A stretch of DNA of 64,000 bases, taken from positions 20,056 to 84,055 of the forward strand of contig QKDO01000086.1 of NCBI GenBank assembly GCA_003252075.1. The letters run 5' to 3'. This stretch comes from Nitrospirota bacterium. GTDB taxonomy: Bacteria; Nitrospirota; Thermodesulfovibrionia; Thermodesulfovibrionales; UBA6898. Made by a program: the position numbers and the translations under genes. Shown here in pieces: positions 58,998-64,000 of the stretch (position 1 is the stretch's first letter; every line of letters begins with the position of its first letter). Below the pieces are notes generated by a model. That model did not search any database. It worked only from the letters and a program-made list of their open reading frames with translations, and was not told where the DNA came from.

Positions 58998-59328
58998 ACT
59001 GCAATAGTGGAGATTTGCATGTACCACGTCTTCCAACGCATGTATCAGCTGGCACTGAAATCAACGCGAGTTTCTCTTTTTGATAACTCAGGACTTCATG
59101 TCGAACTGTAGCGTGGACGTGAGGCAGGAAGAAGCCCAGCCATAATATCTTTTCCATGTCTTATCATCCTCACGTTTCGTCCATAGTATCACAAAAAGCC
59201 ATTTGCAATGATTCTTATCCCCTTCATGGGGCATTGAATGTGATAATGTCATGACTAAACATGGGAAAAAGCCCGGAGGGTATAGCCATCTGGCCAGACA
59301 ATGACAAGAGAAGGGAGCGTGAGCGGAT
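58998..59328. other. intergenic region before the VOC remnant
   Basis: 331 nt without a supported gene. Minus-strand frames at 58867-59157 and 59088-59351 in the track have no recognisable product and overlap known genes. AGAAGGGAGC at 59312-59321 is the likely ribosome-binding site of the VOC remnant. Confidence 0.45.
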
Positions 59329-59668
59329 ATGAAGCTGCGCATTACACTCATTACTTTAGGCGTCGATGATCGCGATAAATCGCTCTCCTTCTATCGTGAC
59401 GGCCTTGGTTGGCCAAGCCAGGGGATAATCGGGACCGAATTCGAGCACGGCGCTGTCGCCTTCTGCGACCTGGCCGCCGGGCTCAAACTGGCGCTTTGGT
59501 CTCGAGCGAACATTTCATATGACGCGGATCTGCATTTAGGACCCCAGAGCCCCCGGGTTCACCATTGGTCACAACGTAAATTCAAAGGAGGAGGTCGACC
59601 AAGTCATGGGATTTGCCCGGTCTGCTGACGTTCTGCAAACTTCGAATATGCGCTTCCATGCCGTATGA
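59329..59668 (+). pseudogene. VOC-family (glyoxalase-fold) gene, frameshifted and truncated
   Basis: The first frame reads MKLRITLITLGVDDRDKSLS, YRDGLGWPSQGIIGTEFEHG and LALWSRA, a standard VOC half. After a run of five C at 59550-59554 the frame is lost; the family continuation GFTIGHNVNSKEEVDQVMGF lies in the next frame. Removing one C would join them. Even then the reading ends at 59668 after MRFHAV, so the last conserved strands are missing. The gene is both frameshifted and 3'-truncated and is not expected to work. Confidence 0.85.
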
Positions 59669-59801
59669 TCGGTAATTGCGCGATCTTGACGGATGTTTTT
59701 ATTACTCCTTTTATCGTTTTTAGCTTTGTGATATATTTAGTCCATGGGTTGCCACCTGGAAATTCATATCAACCTTATCCTTTGGTCACGGAGATATTTA
59801 G

Positions 59802-60197
59802 ATGTCCATTGAATATGACATTATCGTGGACAAAAAATTAGTGCTGGCAAAAGGCTCCGGTTTGATTACCGGTACTGATGTACTGCGACATCTTGACGCC
59901 TTGGCTGCGGACGATAGGTATAAGTCACCGATGAAAAAGCTCGTCGATTATAGGACTATTGAGGGCATCAGAATTTCTTTGGAAGAGGCATATTCCATCG
60001 CCCAGAAGAAGATAAAGCTTGCCAGTACATTCACCGGCGAGAGATGCGCTTTTGTGTCGCCAACGGATGTAACATATGGCTCCTCGCGCGTACATCAGGC
60101 ACTTGTTGATGGCGCCGGCCTCAAGACGGCGGTATTCAGGCGCATCGAGGACGCTCAGGAATGGCTTGGTGTTACCTTGGACATGAACCATGAATAA
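59802..60197 (+). CDS. SpoIIAA/STAS-like small protein
   Basis: A 131-residue cytoplasmic protein. The pattern YDIIVDKKLVLAKGSGLITG, LVDYRTIEGIRIS and FRRIEDAQEWLGV is that of small SpoIIAA/STAS-like proteins often annotated hypothetical: a beta-sheet with alternating helices and a C-terminal helix ending in WLG. The start is the only in-frame ATG; GGAG precedes it by 9 nt. A role in binding a partner protein or lipid is possible but I see no catalytic motif. Confidence 0.6.
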   Translation: MSIEYDIIVDKKLVLAKGSGLITGTDVLRHLDALAADDRYKSPMKKLVDYRTIEGIRISLEEAYSIAQKKIKLASTFTGERCAFVSPTDVTYGSSRVHQALVDGAGLKTAVFRRIEDAQEWLGVTLDMNHE

Positions 60198-60523
60198 TAC
60201 TAACCCGGCGTTGCACGTCATGCTGGGAACATAGTCGAGACAACGAACAAGTTTACTGAGCGTCGCATGTGAACTCAATCGTTGCTTTCTTTTGAGTAAT
60301 ATCACTTCGGGATGCCATAGCGAATTAAGTTCATAGAACCTATCTCAAAATTTCGCCTCCTTATCACCGGCTCTTTTTTCGCCATTCCCGTGAAAACGCG
60401 AACCCGGTCTTTTCAAAGACTTCCGGATACCCGCCTTCGCTGGTATGACAGCCTTTCAATAAAAAATCTCTTTTGATATGGATTCTAGTATAATTGTCAT
60501 ACTTTTCTGGGAGGGAGGATGAT
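60198..60523. other. intergenic region with dispersed repeat and promoter
   Basis: 326 nt upstream of the VWA/OmpA gene. It contains the repeat at 60380-60451 and, further on, a TATAAT at 60489-60494 whose -35 I cannot define. GGAGG at 60511-60518 serves the gene. No coding frame is supported. Confidence 0.5.
60380..60451. repeat. degenerate copy of a dispersed palindromic repeat
   Basis: CGCCATTCCCGTGAAAACGCG ... CCGGATACCCGCCTTCGCTGG TATGACAG. The two ends (60381-60407 and 60424-60450) are imperfect inverted repeats with about 18 of 27 matches around TCTTTTCAAAGACTT. The pattern, attcccgcgaaagcgggaa...ggtatgac, is one I recall as a dispersed repeat in several environmental bacteria. Only one copy is in the window. 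Confidence 0.6.
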
Positions 60524-62950
60524 ATGCGTATCAGATTGATTTTTGTTCTTTTGGTTGGACTCTTGCTTGTTGGTCAGGCTTTTGCCTTCGAGGCAGCGGA
60601 CCTGCGGGTTACCGCTGCCAAACCCGGAGCCAGCGTGACGGTAGAACGGGTGCTGGATGACAGCAATGTACTGCTTTCCGTCAGTGATGCGACCAAGAAT
60701 CCGGTGTTAGGGTTGACTACAGATGACTTTGCCGTGACGGCTGACGGGAGAACCGCAAAGATCACGTCGGTCAAGCCGATTGCAGAGAGCCTTGAGGTGC
60801 CGCGCCATATCGTGCTGGTCCTGGACAACTCCGATTCCATGCGCCAGCGCCATGCTGTCGAGCCGCTGCTGGCCGGCGTGGACGAACTGCTGAAGATCGT
60901 CCGACCGATTGACCAGGTGCAAGTAGTGGTCTTCAGCGGTGGGGATAGGATGGACATGGGAGGCCGCAGCCTGCGCGTAAGGATCTTCGCGTCGAACAGT
61001 CCTCTTGAGGTGAAGAACTTTGTTGCCGAGGTCTATCGTGACGGTATCACCCTGACCACCAGGCTCTATGAGGCCATGCTGGCTGGTCTCGAACTCGTTC
61101 GGGCTATTCCGGGGAGTGAGCCGCGGTTCATGGTTGTTTTCTCTGATGGCGAGGACCTGAACAGCGCGTTCAAGGAACGTGACGTGATCAGTGCTGCGGA
61201 GGGTATCGGTCGTTTCCAGGCCTACGGTATTGACTATATGCCGGGAGCTGAGAAGGACCAGTTCCTGACGCAGTTTACCGAAGGGCATAACGGAGAGACC
61301 TGGAAGGCAACCTCGGAGACGAACCTGGTGCCGATATTTCAGAGCGTAGCTTCCAAAATGGAGTATTACTACGTGGTGAGCTACCTGTTTCCGACCACAG
61401 GAAGCCTCGCAGCTGCCCCGGCCAGCCTGACCGTCGATGAAGTGAAGAATTTTGATGCTGCTGCTCCATCCGAAGGACCGGCTACCGTGGTTCGCCGGAT
61501 CGACACGAATGCGCTAATACTTCGTCCGGTGGTGGACACTGTTTACGGCATAGCCACCTGGAAAATCACCCTTGCGAACAACGACGGCGCCCTAGCCGTG
61601 AAGGTCGGGGAGGGAATGCCCGAGGCGGCCATCGAAGTTCCCTTCAAGATGGAAAATCTGGCCGGACTCGCAACCGGTGGCGATATAACGGCTAGCATGG
61701 AGTTGCAGGACCGCAAGGGACAGGCCGTTGTTCTGACTGCTCAGCCGGTCACGGTCAACTATCTGAGGACCTCGGGAAGCCTTGCTGCAACACCGACCAG
61801 CCTCACCATCGAGGAGATCAAGACCATAGACTCCTCACCCATGCTCGGGTACATATACTTTGCTGAAGGTTCCAGCGAGATACCGGATCGCTATATCAGA
61901 TTTGCCGGCAGCGATGAGATCAAGGCATTCGACGAGCAGCGCTTCCGTGATACGCTGGAAAAGTATTACCAGGTGCTGAACATTGTGGGGAAGCGCCTGA
62001 TCGATCACCCCGAGGCCCAGATCACGCTGACCGGTTGCAATAGCAATAGTGGAGCCGAAAAGGGAAACCGGAAACTCTCAATTGCACGGGCTGAGGCAGT
62101 AAAGAACTATCTGCAGACGGTCTGGAGTATTGCCCCTGAGCGGCTTCAGACCGAGGCGCGCAACCTGCCCGAGATACCGAGTTCGAGCAGGCTGGCGGAG
62201 GGAAAGGAGGAGAACCGTCGGGTGGAGATCCGATCGGACGAATCGGCAATCCTTGCCCCGGTGCGCAGCATATACATGACTACGAGGATCGATGCTGCGG
62301 CCTTGACCCTCCAGCCGGTTGTGAAAGCAGCCCATGGTGTTACGCGTTGGACACTCGCTGCCGCCAACAGCAGCGGAAGTCTTGGCAACGTGTCGGGCGA
62401 CGGGGAGCCGCCGGCCCAGATCAACTTTCCGCTGAAGACCGGCAACCTCAATGAGATGGCAGCAGGCGGCGACATCACACTCAAGATGACGGTGGAGGAC
62501 CGCAAGGGACAGGAACTCCTCATGGCTGCCGGGCCAATCAAAGTGAATTTCATCCAAACCAGTCAGCGAATGGCTGAAAAGCAGGATTTCAGGGTTCAGG
62601 AGAAATACGCCCTTATTCTCTTTGACTTCGACAGCGATGCCATATCTGCAGGAAATCAGGAGATCGTTGACCGGATCACGGACCGTATCGAGGGATTGCC
62701 GCAGGCATCGGCCGAAGTCGTTGGCCATACCGACAACATCGGCAAGGAGAGTTACAACATCAAACTCTCCGAGCGGAGAGCGCTGGCGGTCAATAAGCTG
62801 CTGGGGGTGGCTTACGGAGCGGACCCGGGAGAACGTCTCCGCCACCGCGGCGTCGGTCCCCATGAACCCTTGTATGACAATGCGACACCCGAAGCCCGGG
62901 CATTCAACCGAACCGTGACCATCACCCTTGAGTACATGACGAACCAGTAA
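60524..62950 (+). CDS. VWA / OmpA-domain periplasmic protein with internal duplication
   Basis: An 808-residue exported protein. A signal peptide (residues 1-21, ending AFA) is followed by a von Willebrand A domain with the metal site LVLDNSDSMR (DxSxS), and then twice the series of a TSGSLA-type beta domain, an OmpA-like domain and a WxxxxANxxGxL beta domain. The first OmpA-like copy has LTGCNSNSGAEKG, the second VVGHTDNIGKESYNIKLSER, both peptidoglycan-binding folds; RKGQ and GGDIT recur at matching places. The ATG at 60524 follows GGAGG; the track adds ten residues. It would bind the cell wall twice and present a metal-dependent adhesion domain. Partner unknown. Confidence 0.87.
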   Translation: MRIRLIFVLLVGLLLVGQAFAFEAADLRVTAAKPGASVTVERVLDDSNVLLSVSDATKNPVLGLTTDDFAVTADGRTAKITSVKPIAESLEVPRHIVLVLDNSDSMRQRHAVEPLLAGVDELLKIVRPIDQVQVVVFSGGDRMDMGGRSLRVRIFASNSPLEVKNFVAEVYRDGITLTTRLYEAMLAGLELVRAIPGSEPRFMVVFSDGEDLNSAFKERDVISAAEGIGRFQAYGIDYMPGAEKDQFLTQFTEGHNGETWKATSETNLVPIFQSVASKMEYYYVVSYLFPTTGSLAAAPASLTVDEVKNFDAAAPSEGPATVVRRIDTNALILRPVVDTVYGIATWKITLANNDGALAVKVGEGMPEAAIEVPFKMENLAGLATGGDITASMELQDRKGQAVVLTAQPVTVNYLRTSGSLAATPTSLTIEEIKTIDSSPMLGYIYFAEGSSEIPDRYIRFAGSDEIKAFDEQRFRDTLEKYYQVLNIVGKRLIDHPEAQITLTGCNSNSGAEKGNRKLSIARAEAVKNYLQTVWSIAPERLQTEARNLPEIPSSSRLAEGKEENRRVEIRSDESAILAPVRSIYMTTRIDAAALTLQPVVKAAHGVTRWTLAAANSSGSLGNVSGDGEPPAQINFPLKTGNLNEMAAGGDITLKMTVEDRKGQELLMAAGPIKVNFIQTSQRMAEKQDFRVQEKYALILFDFDSDAISAGNQEIVDRITDRIEGLPQASAEVVGHTDNIGKESYNIKLSERRALAVNKLLGVAYGADPGERLRHRGVGPHEPLYDNATPEARAFNRTVTITLEYMTNQ

Positions 62951-63144
62951 GCGGTTATCACGGTATTATCTTGTGTTGCCATGTGCATGGCATGAAAACG
63001 CCGGCGTTTCGTAAGCCAGCCCGGTGTCACGTACGTTGTCTTCACAAGCTGGAGTGAAGATGCTACTATTTCCGTTGAGGATGAGAAGATACCCTGGGAG
63101 TTAGTAGTTGCTGGACAATCCTCTAAATCGGCAGGAAAAGGAAT

Positions 63145-63999
63145 ATGAGTGAATTACTGTACAATCAGAGCAGCCTTTTAATTTCCGGCTTCCTCCTCGC
63201 TTCCATGGCGATAGCGATTGAGGTTGGCCACCGCATGGGTCTGCTGGTATCTGCATCAACCAGCGAATCGTCTAAGGCGCATGTCAGTGCAATTCAGGCG
63301 TCGCTTCTTGGCGTACTGGCCCTTTTGCTCGGTTTTACCTTTTCACTGGCCTTGCAGCGCTTCGACAAGCGCAGCGAGGCGGTTGTTGAGGAAGCGAACG
63401 CAATCGGTACTACCTATCTGCGTGCCAACTTGCTTCCGGTCTCGATGCGCAGCGATGTCCGGAAGTTGCTGCAGCGCTATGTCGACCTTCGTGTTCAGGC
63501 AGGTGCAGTATCGCTTGACAATCAGGGGGAATACCATGCAATTCTGGCCGAAACAAATGAGGTTAAGGATGCCCTCTGGGACCATGCCCGACTAGCGGCC
63601 GAAGAGGACGGCAGTCCTGTGAGAACCGGGCTGTTTATACAATCTCTGAATGAAGCAATCGACTCCTTCGGAAGGCGCCATGCTGCACTCAGCAGGCATG
63701 TCCCGGAAGTCGTTTTGTTTCTTCTCTACGGCACGTTTCTCATGACGGGCGGCGTCGTCGGTTACGCGGCCGGTATCGCCGGCCATCGCCCTTCCATCGT
63801 AACCTACATCCTCATTGTGCTGATTGTCGTCTTAGCGTTTATCATTATTGACCTTGACCGTCCGCGGCGCGGCTTAATCAAGGTTGATCAATCCAGCCTT
63901 GTCGAACTGAAAACAGCCATTGATGCTGCGGAGACCTCGAGCGCTCAGCAAACGATTCCGCCTAAGATGCAGCACACGGGGATTACGCGTGATCGCTGA
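63145..63999 (+). CDS. bestrophin-like (DUF4239-type) membrane protein
   Basis: A 284-residue membrane protein. Four membrane helices lie at about residues 13-31, 50-72, 189-211 and 216-237, with a cytoplasmic helical region of about 110 residues between the second and third carrying EEANAIGTTYLRANLLP. The tail after DLDRPRRGLIKV is typical of the bestrophin-like DUF4239 family. Channel activity is suggested by family resemblance but not shown. The stop codon ends at 63999, one base before the window edge, so the gene is complete. Confidence 0.8.
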   Translation: MSELLYNQSSLLISGFLLASMAIAIEVGHRMGLLVSASTSESSKAHVSAIQASLLGVLALLLGFTFSLALQRFDKRSEAVVEEANAIGTTYLRANLLPVSMRSDVRKLLQRYVDLRVQAGAVSLDNQGEYHAILAETNEVKDALWDHARLAAEEDGSPVRTGLFIQSLNEAIDSFGRRHAALSRHVPEVVLFLLYGTFLMTGGVVGYAAGIAGHRPSIVTYILIVLIVVLAFIIIDLDRPRRGLIKVDQSSLVELKTAIDAAETSSAQQTIPPKMQHTGITRDR

Positions 64000-64000
64000 T

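Noticed and set aside
58867-59351. Minus-strand frames 58867-59157 and 59088-59351
   Set aside because: They overlap a plus-strand lipoprotein and the VOC remnant and match nothing; spacing to any ribosome-binding site is poor.

Overview
The window looks like a chromosomal segment of a Gram-negative anaerobe or facultative anaerobe. Evidence is a complete RND tripartite efflux pump, several lipoproteins, a three-TM multiheme cytochrome of the NapC/NirT (ImcH-like) kind, an NAD-linked [NiFe] hydrogenase and an aldehyde:ferredoxin oxidoreductase. This mix, with a plant-type phosphofructokinase and degenerate dispersed palindromic repeats, suggests Nitrospirota or Desulfobacterota, but nothing in the window fixes the phylum. 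I see no rRNA, tRNA, CRISPR array, phage or intact insertion sequence.

Layout. (a) 1-2.7 kb, plus strand: 3' part of an AI-2E/YdiK-type permease, an EthD-like small protein, and a membrane-anchored HD-GYP c-di-GMP phosphodiesterase. (b) 2.9-14.4 kb, minus strand: a tightly packed operon LOG-family protein > glucokinase > K+ channel > CPA1 antiporter, then a seven-heme inner-membrane cytochrome, then adaptor > RND pump > outer-membrane factor with a clear promoter, a palindromic operator and a terminator. (c) 14.9-24.4 kb, plus strand: a GH63-like plus GH13 pair, a decayed DUF559 nuclease gene between palindromic repeats, an unknown lipoprotein, a DUF3300/DUF2950 pair and a secreted rhodanese. 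(d) 24.5-57.2 kb, plus strand: a long central-carbon island: glgP, glgX, a hotdog thioesterase, fba, pfk, pyk, a beta-phosphoglucomutase, a GH65 phosphorylase, pta, ackA (broken), a GNAT, eno (broken), gap, pgm, gpmA, hoxF-U-Y-H-W, a 4x[4Fe-4S] protein plus AOR, a GH13_18 phosphorylase and pgi. (e) 57.2-64 kb: small membrane and lipoproteins, a broken VOC gene, a SpoIIAA/STAS-like protein, a VWA/OmpA protein with an internal duplication and a bestrophin-like (DUF4239-type) membrane protein.

The genes of region (d) read as one programme: glycogen and disaccharides are phosphorolysed to glucose-1-phosphate, isomerised, passed through glycolysis to pyruvate, acetyl-CoA is turned to acetate, and the NAD-linked hydrogenase reoxidises NADH to H2. 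Triose-phosphate isomerase, phosphoglycerate kinase and pyruvate:ferredoxin oxidoreductase are not in the window. Two genes of this programme carry specific lesions: ackA has an exact 5-bp tandem duplication that shifts the frame, and eno has lost about 43 nt that should encode the catalytic SGAST loop. Either these are real decay events in a partly redundant locus or they are assembly errors; reads would decide.

Other points worth attention: a thioesterase whose only sensible start is an AUA codon behind a good ribosome-binding site inside the end of glgX; a 22-bp palindrome shared by the RND promoter and the region upstream of the rhodanese gene; and a HoxF whose fused NuoE-like domain has lost two of four cluster cysteines.
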